From assembly GCF_048771995.1 (NCBI RefSeq), contig NC_133063.1:69755514-69819513 (forward strand): 64,000 nt of DNA, read 5' to 3'. How positions within the stretch are numbered: the stretch's first letter is position 1; the number at the start of each line of letters is the position of its first letter. A model generated the notes under the pieces. It was not told where the DNA came from and did no database searches. It worked only from the letters and a program-made list of their open reading frames with translations. Positions 34,819 through 48,409 of this stretch are shown here, in pieces. The DNA is from Taeniopygia guttata (lineage: Eukaryota; Chordata; Aves; Passeriformes; Estrildidae). A program made the translations under genes and the position numbers.

Positions 34819-37028
34819 TGTTCTTTGTTAAACCTTGTGAGATTCCTGAGGATCCACTTCTCAAGCTTTTCCAGGGCCTTCTGAATGACATCCCATGTTT
34901 TAGGTGTCCCAACCATATCACTCATCTTGGCATCATCTGTAAATTCACTGAGGGTGCATTCAATCTGTTTGTCTATGTCATAATAAATATATCAAATAAC
35001 ACTGGTCCCCATATGGGGACACACCACTTGTCACAGATGTCCTTTGACCACAACCCTCTGCATGCCACCATCCAACCAATTTCTCATCCACCTAACAATC
35101 CACTCAACAAATCCATCTGCTTTCATTCTAGAAAGAGGATATTGTGAGGCCTGTGTCAAAGGCTTTACAGAAGCCCAGATACAGGACATCTGTCGCCCTT
35201 CCTTTGCTTACCAATGCAGTCACCCCACCACAGAAGGTCATGGGGTTGGTCTGGCAGGACCTGCCCTTGGTGCAGCCATGCTGCCTTTCCTGAACCACCT
35301 CCCTGTCCTATGTGTGCCTTAGCACAGCTTTTGGGAGGGCCTGTTCCATGATCTTCCCAGACAGAGAGGTGAGGCTGACAGGCTGGTACTTCCCAGAGCC
35401 CTCCTTTCTAACTTTTTTGAAGATGGGTACAATGTTTTCCTCTTTCCTATTACCTAGGATTTCACCTGACTTCTGAGACATTTTCAAATATCATGGAGAA
35501 CAGCCTGGCAAATGCATCAGCCATTCCCTCAGGAGCTTGGGATGTATCTCATTGGGCCCCACAGACCTCTGTACACTCATGTTCCTTAAGTGGACCTTTA
35601 CTTTCAGTGGGAAGGACTTTGTTCCCCCAGTCCCTGTCCTACTGTCTATACTCCCAGGAGATGTGGGAAGAAATGTTGCCCTTGAAGGCTAAGGCAAAAT
35701 GATATTGAGTACCTCAGCCTCTTCCTCATCTGTTGCTTCTGGTTTTCCATCTGTGTTTATCAGCGGGGGTCACCTTCTCTGGCCTTCCTTTTGTGGTTGG
35801 CATGCCTGGAGAAGCCCTTCCTGTTAGTCTTTGTGTCCTTTGCCAAGATAAATTCCAGTTTTGCTTTGGGCTTTCTCCCCCTGACCCTGCATAACCAAAC
35901 TTGATCTCTTCCAGGTCTCTTCAACTGCTGGTGCATTTGCTTCTTTCCCTTCAGTCTGACAAGCAGTTCCCTACTCAGCCCCTCTGTTCCCTTGCCTTCC
36001 TTGCCCAGTTTCTTGCTCCTGGGGATTGCCAGTTCTTGTGCTCTGTGGAAGACTTCCTTAAAGATGTGCCAGCTCTGTTCCACTGCCTTGTCCTGAGGGA
36101 AGTCTCCCAGTGGATCTCACTGGCTATCTCCTTGAAGAGCTGGAAGTCTACTTTCCTAAAGTTCAGGGGCCTGACTTTGTTCCTTGCCTGGCCCATACCC
36201 CTCAGGACTGCAAACTCCAGCAGTGTGTGATCACTGCAGCCCAGACTCCCTCCAAGCCTGATGCTCAAGATCAGCTCACTTACACTGGTGCCCATCAGAG
36301 CCAGGATTGTATCCCCTCTGGTAGGGCTGCTGTCTGTTCCTTTGCTCCAGAAGGTATCTCTCATGTGTTCCAAGAGTCTCCTGGCTTGCCTGCAGCCTGC
36401 TATGCTGCTTTCCCAGCAGAATTTGGGATGGTTGAAGTGCCCCAGCAGGACAAGAGCGTGTGAGCAAGATGCCTCCTGTAGCTGGAGCAAGAAGGTTTCA
36501 TCAATAGGGTCCCTTTGATCAGGGGTCTGTACTTAAAGCCATCCACAAGGTTTCCTTTGTTGCCTCAGTCCCTGATCCTTACCCACAGGCTTTTGTCCTG
36601 CTCCTGGCTGCTCTTCAGAGACAGTCTTGACACTCAGTCTACCTGCTGATGTAGGGGCACCCCCTCTGCCTCTCTCTTTCCTCACCTGTCTCTTATGGAG
36701 AGCCTGTAGCCACCGGTAGTTGCACTGCAGCCATAGGATTTGTCCCACCAAGTTTCAGTACTGGCACTTGTCACATAAAAAGGGAGATTTTCTCCAACCC
36801 TTAATGTGTGATTAGTCTGTCCATGCCCCAGGAAAGCCAAGACCCTTGTGCCTGACCAGTCTGTCAGTGTCTCGATACTGGCACCCTTCACTGAGCCATT
36901 CCCCAGATTGGAAGGCAGTTCAGCTGACTTGTTTAGGGTCACACGCCAAACAGAGACACCCCGTCCTGGGTCTTCGTACCTTTACCTATTGCAAGTGACT
37001 GCCACTGCCCTTGAAGGACTTACATTAC

Positions 37029-37720
37029 TGTCCTAGTTTAGGGCAAATTTGGGGAAAACCCTCTGGAAGGAGCCCCCAGAAAACAAAGCCCCACGGCCCC
37101 TCCCCACCCACCTGGTTCAGGGAGAAAAGTTTTCTCTGAGAGAAGTGGAAAAGAACCTGTTTATTCAATGAACAAAGCACCCCCCAGCACCAAAAAGAAA
37201 ATGAACAACACCAGATGACAACAAAACTCTTTCACCCCTCTGAAGAGATGAACAAATCCAGAAAGTCTCTCCTGGGAGTGGTCACCCGGGTCTGGACGCT
37301 GGGGATTGCTCTCCAGCACTGGGGATGGCTGCTGCAGATCACCAAATGCAGGCTCCTGGTGTTCCTTGGTGTTTCCCAGATCCCAGTCCGGAGCAGGTTG
37401 GATGGTATTCAGGAAGAGGAAAGGAAAAAGCAACAGTCCAGGGAAAGAATTGGACTGCTTAGCTAACCTAACTAGGAAGCAAAGGCAAAAGCAGAAGCAA
37501 GCAAAGCAAGCAAGCAGGCAAAGCAAGCAAGCAAAGCAAAGCCAGCCAGCCAGCCCTAGCCTTTTCTAGACAGCAGACCATGGGGGGAGGTGAACTGGCT
37601 GATAACTAGGCAAAACAAACCTTCACTTTCAGAGTCAGTTCTGAAAGCACAGAACCTAATATCAAACGTAAACAGAACACAGGATTGGAGATACAAACAC
37701 CATAACGTCACCCTAGGACA
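37029..37720 (+). mobile_element. Solo LTR with inverted terminal TGTCCTAG...CTAGGACA
   Basis: It starts TGTCCTAGTTTAGGGC and ends CACCCTAGGACA, so the ends form an 8-bp perfect inverted repeat. Flanks ATTAC on the left and ATTAA on the right may be a 5-bp target duplication with one change. No internal retroviral genes are present, so it is a solo LTR. It contains a CAAG/CAGCC-rich low-complexity stretch near 37,495-37,560. The strand is assumed. Confidence 0.8.
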
Positions 37721-38119
37721 ATTAACCATTTACAGAATAACTCTATTTATTTATGTAATTTTGACAGGTTAAGGTTCAAGGGTTGCTGGTGATAGCATCT
37801 GACTGCAAAAATATACTCAAAGCAATATAGTAATTTGAACCAGTATACTAACAAACTTTAATCCCTAATAAAAGCTAACTTGAGATGATGATTCAGCATG
37901 CATTAGAGTACAGCTCCTACCCAACTGGCATCTCTAAGGGGGAAAGGAAAGCTTCTGCCAATCGACTGATACCAGAAGTTGCAATGGAATCTTCCCTAAC
38001 TTCTCACTCTTGGCTCACTTTTATACTACTTCTTCAATTTTATGTGAAGAGTAACTTTAATCATATGTCTTACTCAGTGACAGGTGGTCTTACCTTGAGG
38101 GTGGGTATCTCAGTATAGT

Positions 38120-38740
38120 ACCTGAAGCAATTTTGGGATGGGACATATGTTAGTCCTAGGAGAGTGATTTCACCACACTTGCTGATTCAATAGCAGGCCA
38201 CCTCCCTTTATCTCACCCACCACCGTGCCTGATTGTCTTTGGGGGCTTCCCAGTCCTAATGGGGCTCTGGCATGTTGTTGGGTGTCTGTGAATTCAGCAA
38301 TCCCCTTGAGATTCCTTTCAGAGGAATCTCAGCTCTGGTACTTGGAGCACCACCCCCTCTCCTTCTTCACTGTTCTCGGTGTCTATAGAGTTGTTCTCAC
38401 GTGTTCCCCTCTGCTCTTCTCTGGCTGATATTAAAACTGTGCAACTTTTTTTTTGTCTTCATTTCTTATTAAATCTGTTATCACAGGGGCATTACCACCA
38501 TTTCTACCTGGCCCAGCCTTGGCCAGGTGCAAGTCAGTCTTTGGAGCCACCAGGGACTGGCTCTGCTCGGCAGAGGAGAAGCTTCCAGCAGCTTCTCACA
38601 AAAGCAGGCCCTGCAGTCCACACACACACACATCCCCCCTGCTACCAAAACCAGGCCCTGCAAACCCAACACAGTCGTTAAAACAGGAGTTGTGTAACCT
38701 GGATACAGCACAAACCTCAGTTCCTGCATTAGATGAAAAG
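38120..38740. mobile_element. Probable LTR fragment
   Basis: A GC-richer block with an LTR-like layout (CCCCCTCTCCTTCTTCACTG, then CTCTGCTCGGCAGAGGAGAAGC) and sharply different composition from its flanks. The family is inferred from general resemblance only. Confidence 0.35.
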
Positions 38741-41700
38741 AAGAACTCTAAGATTGGTTACAGATGGTCAGATGGATCTCCAAGTCAGCTGTCTGCCAAA
38801 AAGTGATGGTGTTCATCACAAGCAAAGAGTAAAATTTCTGCCCAGTCTGCCTTGAACAACAGAGCTGACTACATGATTTCTGGAGGTCTCTTCTCGCCTC
38901 AATTACTCTATGATAATTGCTAGTGGACCGGTTCTGTAAGAGGAATTTATGCCAGGGAAAAATACTTTTGGGAGGAGCCTCAAGGACATGGAAATAGAAT
39001 ATAAATTCTTTGGGTGAGAATAAAGCCTTTGTTCTCATGAAATTTTCCTTTCAGAAGGACACTGAGATAAATCTTCAAATATCAAGCTTGAGTGATATTT
39101 TTGTAGGTAGATTATATTACTGTAAGAGTTCTAAAATGTCTTCTTCATTCTATGTCCAGTGTTTTCAGTATTATCTACTTTTTTTAGAGGTAACCAAAAA
39201 AATCATTATGTCAACAGTCAGAATCTGTGCAAATCAGTGATGACAGCATTGCTGTCTGTATTAGAATTATAAATTCAGCTCCCAAACTCTTATTGTATTC
39301 ACACATAAATACCTTTCCAAGACATAACTGGGTATGATGATGCTCCAAACATACTAATTGGGTGAAAATCCATACCTACTCCTCATGCTAGAATTGTAAA
39401 AAAGAAGGATGGTTGAAGATGTGGAATTGTAAATAGTGACATAGCCTGCACTGGTATAGCTTGTAATAACACTCACCATTCTGAATCAGTTTCATAAAAT
39501 AAAGGTAGATAAATAAATAAAGGTTCATTGCATACATTTTAAATAAACTACAGATAGGAAAATTACTTAGCTAATACCAGGCAAATCTATAATTCTAATC
39601 TATGATTCCCAGATTTCTATACACATTGGTGTGGTCTTTTTCTAATGCAGAATTGAAGCTCCATGGTATGTCTGACATCCATGTGCAGACTCACAGGTAA
39701 ACAGTAAGATTCTAACAGGTTTTCCATATCTATCAGAGAATAAATAGTTTAGAGGATGAATTCCCAAGCAAAACAAAGCAAAGCAAAGTGTCTTGTGAAT
39801 GTGTCAATCATGATTGATTTTGACATTTTAGTTAACTTTTCAAAACTGAAATAATTTTGTATGTTTTTTTGTTCTAATGAAACATAACAAGTCACTGGCA
39901 ATAAGCTAGAAAGAACTACAACCCCAAATATTTTTTTTAACTTAGTTTTAATAGATTAGGTGATTGGCAATGTTTAGATATATGTGTACTATATAAAACT
40001 CCATAAATTTAGAAGGTTTTAACTATGGACACAGATTAAATGTTTGCCAGCATTGTGTTACAAAGTTACATATATGATCCTAATTGTAAAAAAAAAAAAA
40101 AAAAACCAAAAAAAAACAAAAAACAAAACAAAACAAAAAAAAAACAGACCCCAAAGAATTGAGTTTAACAGCAGGTTCATGCATTCTAGAAGGCAACTGA
40201 AATTTGCTATCAAATTAGTAGTTGTCAGTCTTCTAATTGCAATCTACTTAGGCAAACTCTGTTGAAGTAAACCTGATCTTCTCTTTCTAAATGCAGCTTT
40301 TTTTTTTTTCCTTCAGAGAAACAGAGAAAAATTATCTACTGCAAACCTTTGTCTTGAGTCTTCATTAAGCAATTTGTTATACTTAAGAAAATTTGTTCAA
40401 TTTAAGTTAATATGCCTGTGAAAAGATACACAAGAAGTGCTGGGAATTTACATTTATTTTTATTTAGAAGTTGACATACATTTTTGAGGGACTCATTACA
40501 AACTTTTGGAGTAACAAACTGCAAATAAACATGTCAGTGAGCAGCAAGGGTTGTATTTTCGAAAGGGAAAGTGGTTTGGCCTTAAATAAAAGCACTCAAC
40601 CACTCAGTGAGAGGAAGAGTTCACACAAGGGGCATACAGAGAAAGAGGGTTACAGGCTTCTCATGGCAACAATTAGAACCTGCTGATGTGTTCAAGGCCA
40701 TGATGCAACTTTCCTTAAAGAAACATTTAAAAAAAATGTTTTGTTATAAAACAACTAGCAGATTTGTGTACTTTGTCTTATTACACATATTTAACCACAG
40801 CTATGCTTTAATTTTAGCATTTAAGCTACATATAATTGTCTTAATTCTGTTACAGTAATTTCTGATAGATGTCAAAGATCAGGAAAATGAGCTCAAATTT
40901 ACACAACTTTCCTCTTGATTACTCAAAACACATTTAAGGCTTTGATGGCTTTGAATTGACAATTTAGAAACACAGTTGCACCATATTCTTATAAACTTTC
41001 TGCAAATCTAAAGTGATATTATATTTAGCTTTGCACTGAAGAGTGTACCTCTTGGGCTTCAGTCCTGAAGTCTTTATGACAGAGCATGGTATTTTTATGG
41101 ACAAACAAATGCTATAATTATATTATCTTTTGTCTTTTAGTCCTGTTCAATTTTTGAAAGCATTATTTTAATTCATGATGACGATCTCTTTTTATTTAAA
41201 CTTAAGATTAATCTCTATATCTTTGTCAGAATTTTTCAGCTTCTACTTGTCAATACCCTAAACCTAGTATTATGACTTGAAGTTGAATTTCAAATTTAAT
41301 TTCATAGGGCCAGGAATTTACCATGTATTGCTGAAATTTATGAACTACCTGTGCAAATACATAACAAGCATGAAAATGGAAGGAATCAGCTGAGCAATAG
41401 ATTCCAGTTATAAAATTAGAGACATAATAGACATTCGGTTTCTAGCAATTTAAGCCAGCAGGACTTTTATTCTTTATGCTTCCCCTTAAAATTTAAAATG
41501 TACTAAAATCTGCAAAAAGTATAACACTCCACAGGAGTATGTCAGGCAAAGAAATGCACTATAACGCCCATTCTTTCTTGCCTGAAATCCTAGTCACTGT
41601 CCTTTGTTGTACTTTCCTATAATGTCTGACCTTAAACAAACATGTAAACAAGCTCTGTTGGAATAACATTTCAGCAAGGTCCAAGCTCTGACTACAGACC

Positions 41701-44700
41701 TTTAATCATTTAATAAACACAAATGAAGGTGTTTATGCTTTTAATAGCTTTAATAATTACGTATTTTTAACAATAAGGATAAGGTAGGCTGCTGGCAAGT
41801 GATTCTCCCACTCCTACACAAACTAGCTAATCTGTGGGCAATTTTGTGGCATTGTCACCAACAGAAGAGCCACTGTATATTTCATGCTGGTAGGAGACCA
41901 GACACACCAGTATAATTGCTCTGTTATACCCAATCTTACACCTGATCAGAGTGGGATATCCTATTGGCAAACAAAGAGGTTACTGGCTGTACATTGAATT
42001 GTTAATTTATAAATGGTCAATATTTTATTACATAAATCTACTCTATGAGTTACTTAACTGTCACTGAGAGCAGAAGGCATTCTGATGAAGGTATTTGTGG
42101 GGGGATAAAGACAGAGAGATTGCACTATCAGTTATAACCTGAGATATAACAGTGACACTTTGAATGCTTTTTAGCCAGTCCCCTCCTCCTTGGGGGATAC
42201 AGCACTATCCTTTTCTGTGATTAGGAAGATGACCTTATTGCTGGCATTTAGACTGTTTTGTCTTGTTCAGCACAAAGAAAATAAAGATATTAACGAGGTG
42301 ACTTCTATTAAAAATGTGCTGGTGATGAACTCCTTCTGTGAAAGACCTGCCTCACAATCCCCCACATTCTACTACTGAACTGTTAATTTCAGCTACATTT
42401 AAACTAGCTAAGTACAACTACTGCTTAAGGCAGTAGTACTGCCAATATCAGTTTCCATGGGTTTGAATGTTATTCTTCCACTCACTAGAACACAAGTATT
42501 TTAAATTCTGCTCTTAAATAGGGCAAATCACCAATCACACTTTTACCAAAGTGATGCACACTAGTTATGCCTGAGACAATTGAAAAATAAGGACAATAGT
42601 TTTCTTGGCCAGATCAACTAGTGGAGTAACACAGCCAAGAAGTTGGCATGTGGAAAACAGTGGTTCTGAGCTTCTTCATTTGGAACCTGCTAGTGTTGGC
42701 AGAGGCAGACTCAGAAAGGTTTTAGGGCTACTGTGAATTACTGTTTCTCAGATCTCCTAGTAACAGTTCTGCTTCTTGAACCCTTGCCACTTCAGCTACA
42801 CAATGAAAACTGTAGTTGAATTAGCTTCTGATTGAATGGGTTTTTAATATAAGAGAATAACTAAAACATGAAAATACAGCACTAAAGCCTTGTAGATGCA
42901 GGTCAGATGCAGTTGTAAAACCTGAAAGATTTTTACCTTATGTTTTGAAAACAACTTACTTTGAAAGCAGGTAGTTAACTAGAATGTGATTTCATAGGCT
43001 GAAAATTTAATCTCAAAAATAAAGAGCGTCTTTCTCAGGGTACACTTTGAAAATTTTTTATTGGCCAGTAACTGATTAGTTTAGCAAACATGAGTCAAGT
43101 ATAGCTTGGTGCTGTCTCATAACCAGAAGTCTAAGAAAAGATAAGCTATTTGGCTTCATTTTTAGCAGAAGAATGGGAAAATTATAAGAAAACTAAAACC
43201 TGACATGGAAAGACCCTTTTTACTGTAGATGCTGGAAGAAGGAACTGCTTTACACTCTCATCTAGCAGTCTAGTTTATATAGTGTAGCTGCTCACATAGT
43301 AGCTGTGAATCATATAACATTCTGGTGTATTTCTAGCAGTAAAAATATATGAATGATACATTGTCTACGTCAGAACAGTCATTTTCGTTTGTTCATCAAT
43401 TTCAGTACTTTATGTTCTTAAATTGCCATTTTAAAAAACTGTTTTTATATTTTAAAGGCAGACTTCATCACCTCCCCAGACCTTTGCAAAGAGATTCAGG
43501 AAGAATACGTTTTGGACTACTTGCTTCCTCTCAGTTCTCTTGGGAATCAATACAGAAGGTCTATTTGTTGATCTTTCCTCCCTCAACATACAAAATAGCC
43601 CAGCACTGGCAAGAAGCTCTATTCTTGTAGCCAAAGCTACTCACCCTCCGCCCCTACACACCACCATCCCCCACCCCAAAAAGAAAAGAAAAAATAAAAG
43701 AAACAGAAAGCTAGAAAAGGAATAAAATCACCATGGAAAAGGAGAAACCATTCTACATCTATTTTGAATTATCAGGAAACGTGTCATGCAGAATATACTG
43801 TAACAGGTCTAAAAACCTTTTTTCAAACAGCAGCACGAATTGTGGTGGTCATGTAAAGAATAAGAAACAAACTGCATTTAAGAACACCACTTGCTCACTT
43901 ACCAGCCAACCATTCCCAAATAACAAGTCAGTAAAAAGCTGAAAAAGGAGGGTTTCTCCTGAAATACATTATTTTCAACTGCTTTATTCTCAATGAAAAT
44001 GAATTATTAGTTCTAGCATAACTATACAGAGAATTCTTTAATCCACTTTTTCTTTCTCTCTGAAATATAAAATAACTGTATTTTGAGTGCAACAAGCAGA
44101 AACCACATTTTCATAAAATAAGGGATTTCTTACAAAATAGTCCAACAATCAACCATGACAGTAAAAAAAATGATTGAAACAGTTTTACAGAATTCTGAGC
44201 AATTTTCAGCCAAAGCTCAGGAAGACAGTTTTGAGCAGGGCTTTTATTGATCCAACAGACAAATTTGCATAGACCTATAAGGCAAAATTCACAAGAGGAA
44301 ATTGTTGATAAAAATCATGTAAGGCTTTGCAATGCCATGTTAATCAGAGGCATCCTTTATATGCCTCCTCTTTATATAAAGAAATTATATCCTGGGTTAC
44401 TGTTACAACTGCATATGTAGTTCCCAAATTTGTATGTGCATTTGTTTCAGGCTTGTAAGAGACTTATGGGCTTTCAGACACAGTAGTAAAAGAAATAAAC
44501 ACATTTAAAAGTGTGATTAAAACATCCTGAAAGACCTCAAATTTTGTACCAAATAGACAGTGAAGTAAGAAGTAGTATAATCTACATTTCATATTGTATT
44601 CATAAGACAAGAATATTACATTTTTTGAATATGATAGCAATATATTTTTGCTCATTGTGGAACAACATAAATTATTTGATATTATACTGTAGCTAAATTC

Positions 44701-47700
44701 AGCAGGTTTTGCATACATACCCAGACTATAAAGATAATCTAAAGTTTGATTTGTCTATCATTTATTAAAATGTCACTCAATGTTCTATGAGTTGCCTGTG
44801 ATAAAAAAGTTAAGAACAGGCTTACTCAATAAACTATACTTACAATTATGTCAGATGAACTTCAGCAAAAGATTCTGTACTAAATGACAGATTTGAGTGG
44901 AGATCAGAAGAGAAGTGAGCCTCAGAGTATCATACCATACACGGAGCAACAAAAATTTGAAATTCATCTCTGGTATTGAGAGTTCTTACTTTTTCAATTG
45001 ATAGTTGCTCAGCTGCATCTTTTTTTTTTTTTTTTTTTTTTTTTGGTGATTATATCTCACATTAAAACTATTTAAGACATTCTTTGTCAAGGAACAAAGT
45101 CAAGTGTTTTTATTGAAGATCCATACCTGATCAGGTTCTGATAAGTAAATTTCATAGGAAAAAAAAGCTACTATGTGCTAGATTTTATTTGCAATAAAGA
45201 TAAAAATTAATCTTCCTTTCAATTAACATTTTCTCCAAGCTTAGAAAGGGGTGGTGATTTCTACTTACTCTTTGAGATATAATGTAAATTTTTCTGGATT
45301 GCAGACCTTCAGCTGCTGTAAGTATTAGAAGTCATCATTTCCATAACTTTTTAGTTTCCTCTGGTAAGTAAATATATCATAGAAAAACCATCCATAAATG
45401 AGTCGTAAGAGTCTTTCAAAAGAATCTAAAGAAATCTTTAATGAGAACTTGGAAACTTTTAAAATTCAGTTAAAATATCACACACTTAACGCCAAAACCA
45501 TTAGGATTAAACTGTATTTCAAATAGAAAGCAAAGGATTAATTAAATGTCTTCAAACCTCATTCATCATAATATGGTAGATTTCCCTTCCCAATATATAA
45601 ATTGAAAAATACCCCAGAGCTTGGTGTTCATAGCTTAATTAAATGAGTATTTAGAAAGTGCAGCTCCATACCCTGATCTTCAGAAATTTTTATATTTCAG
45701 GGAAAATTAGGTCTCCACAACAAAGGCAAGAAGACAGAAACTACCTGGTGATTAGTAAATTTTAATTTCTCATGGCTGTGTGTCTCACTAGAGCCCACTG
45801 GATGGCTCCCTTACCACTGTCAGGGTTTGTACTTGTTTGAGTATTCCCAGGTTGCAACTGTGTTTGGTGACTTCCACTGCCTCAGAAAGCTGCTCACAGT
45901 AAATGAAAAAGCATCTCCACTTATGGTCTGTGGGTTTGCATCTGCAAGGTGTCCCCAAATATATCAAACAGCAAGTTCCTGTGGAAAAGAGTGTCTTCTA
46001 ATATGTGAGTGTAAAACATGGCTGAAAAATTATAAACAATGGTTAAAAAAAAAACCCAAATCAACCCAACACAAAGAAAACCCCAAACCCAGACAATATA
46101 CTAGGAAAAAAAACTATAAATAAATAAATAAATAAATAAATAATGAAAACAAAACCAAAATTGGATTGGATTCTTTCTTCTCTTATAATGCACCACAGAA
46201 AGAGCAAGACACAGCCATCCTAACACTGAGTAATTCATCCTCCTCAGAAACCTTGTAAAGACAACAGGACAAAAAAACCTAAGGAACAGAAGAGTGTTGA
46301 AAATGCTCAGCTTAGGGGAGTCAAGGACAACAAAAAGGAGAGGTGTCATCAGAGTACACTGCTGACAAAATTACATTACTTTTATCAGCAAGTTGATCCT
46401 ACAACAAATGGTCCTTTCTTTAATTATATCTAGATATATGCAAGATGTGATACATCAGAGAGCTGATTACACTGAATGTTTCTGATGTAATATTTTTAAA
46501 ACAGATGGTAACATTTGCAGCTGTATGATCTCCACAAGTTAACACATGGCAGGGCCTCCCGCTATTAAGGATAACACATAACTGAAGTCTGCATCTTGCA
46601 TTCAAAAGCTAAAGCCCTACTTATTTCTCTGTTTTATCATTTATTTTCACTTTTAGCAATATTCCTAGAGAGATTTTATTGCAAAGCCTATTATGTGAAA
46701 AAACCACCAATGTGAATTAAAAGATTCCTGAATATTTCTAATAAAATTCCACAAATGTTTTAGATTTCTAGTCCATATCTCATAAAGCAGCATGAAATGA
46801 CTTAATTCTTCCTTTTTATTCTCTGCTACACCCCTTAAATGCAGATAACTAAAAAGCATTTTAAAATAAAGGCATCATGAAACAATTGGAAATAATAGAC
46901 CAGTTCTTTCACCAGACACAGGTTCATTCTCTTGAGAAACCCTCTTAATCCCTTACTCATATGAAATTTCACTGATGTCCAAGAATGTTTTTACTTAATA
47001 TTTTACAGTCTTATAGCATTCAGCCTTTACTCTATTTTTCAGTCTAAACTTTTATAGTTTCTATCTGATATGTAGAATATGTCATTCTGTGTATGTTGAA
47101 TGTAACAGATGTAACAGATATGTAAATGTGTGGAGGTATAAACTCCTTTTTTTTTTTTGCCAGAAATTAAGGTTGTCTGTCATGGTGTATAGAAGGCTTA
47201 TAGTTTTACACCACACTGGACACATAAATGCTCAGAATGCCACCACAGCAAACCAAAATCACAATCACTTATAACAAGTCAATTAAACAGCTGGAAGAAC
47301 TGACTTACATTACCTTTAGGAGGTGATACCTAACTGTATTTATAAAATACCTCAAACATATATGCTAGTTAAAGAAAATTCCAACCTATTTATTGCAAAC
47401 TGACTAAATGGTTATCTAGAACCAGCTATATTGAGCTGCTGGTATTAGTTGCAAAACAGAATTTAAGACTTCCTTTACTGTTTCTGTCCTAGATCAAGGC
47501 AGACACAAATTGTCCATACTGACTTTAAATTGCCCCCTACTCATCATGTTTGGCTGTACTTCCTGGGTATCTCATTTTAGCACACAATTAGCTTAAATAT
47601 TTCACTCATAGGTCTACACTTGACACCCGAAGTGCTAGGTATTGAATTGCTGTGAGATTACTCCCACTTACCCTACCCATCATTGTAAAAGTCTAGCTGT

Positions 47701-48400
47701 TTAACCAGAAAATTTTGTGCTGTTCAGTGATTCCAGCAAAACTGTTGGCAGAAGAAAGACCTCTTTCTCATAGTCCCCTAGGATAATCTGGAACAAGAAA
47801 GTTTTGCATTTTCTGTGTAATGAGGACCAAATATGAACCATTTAGAAATGTCTTGCTCATTGCTGCTTTGGGTTGCACATAGTTCATGAATCTCCTCTCT
47901 GACTGATATTCAGGAACAGAAATATTTTTAAAAAAGAAAAATCCTATTGCCACCAAAAACTACTTGATGAAATTATAATATAACTTTCTAGGGGTAAAAT
48001 TGTTATCTCCTTTACAATTTTATAAAAATGTAAATGTTTACATAAACAATATTTGTAGCTACAGCCAATAAAGACCCAGCCCTGAACTTGGCAAGATACA
48101 CAAAGTATAATAAGTACTTCTGAAGATGTGTCAGCCAGAAGCAGAAGAGAAAGAAAAAGTAAAGAAAGAGTAACTCCCACCCCTCAATGAGCAGTGATAA
48201 AAACAGATAAGTAGAAGGCTCAACAAATTGAAATGCTCAACTAATTTTTTGCTTCAGTCCTCTCTGGCAATCTCTCTTCACACACATTGAGTGGATGGAG
48301 CACAAGGGAGGGAATGGGGAAGAAAACCCTCTCCTACCATAAAAGAGTATCAGGTGCTTGTGACCACCTGATGAATCTGAATGTACATAGGTATGAGATG
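38741..48400. other. Long non-coding stretch with simple repeats only
   Basis: About 9.7 kb of AT-rich, unique-looking sequence. It holds A-rich runs at 40,088-40,140, T25 at 45,020-45,044 and a (TAAA)n run at 46,117-46,143. No exon with matching splice sites and coding bias was convincing on either strand. Confidence 0.55.
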
Positions 48401-48409
48401 AGATGCATC

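Larger units (their letters stand above)
33680..37000 (-). mobile_element. Long CR1 LINE (endonuclease and RT remnants)
   Basis: Reading the minus strand from about 36,950 gives the CR1 endonuclease: LLGHFNHPKFCW near 36430, DSSPTRGDTI then LGCSDHTLLEF, then VRPLNFRKVDFQLFKE. The linker and the start of reverse transcriptase follow at 35,760-36,080, degraded RT through about 34,820, and the 3' untranslated region at 33,680-34,240. It is broken by stops and frameshifts and is interrupted by an LTR-like block at 34,241-34,818 and a poly(A) run at 33,739. A full CR1 is about 4.5 kb, so the 5' ORF1 part is missing. It is not functional. Confidence 0.88.

Noticed and set aside
33835-34921. Open frames up to 212 codons on both strands
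   Set aside because: They cover the CR1 3' region and an inserted LTR, with no conserved domain.
35975-36490. 171-codon minus-strand open frame as a host gene
   Set aside because: It is the CR1 endonuclease domain of a decayed LINE.
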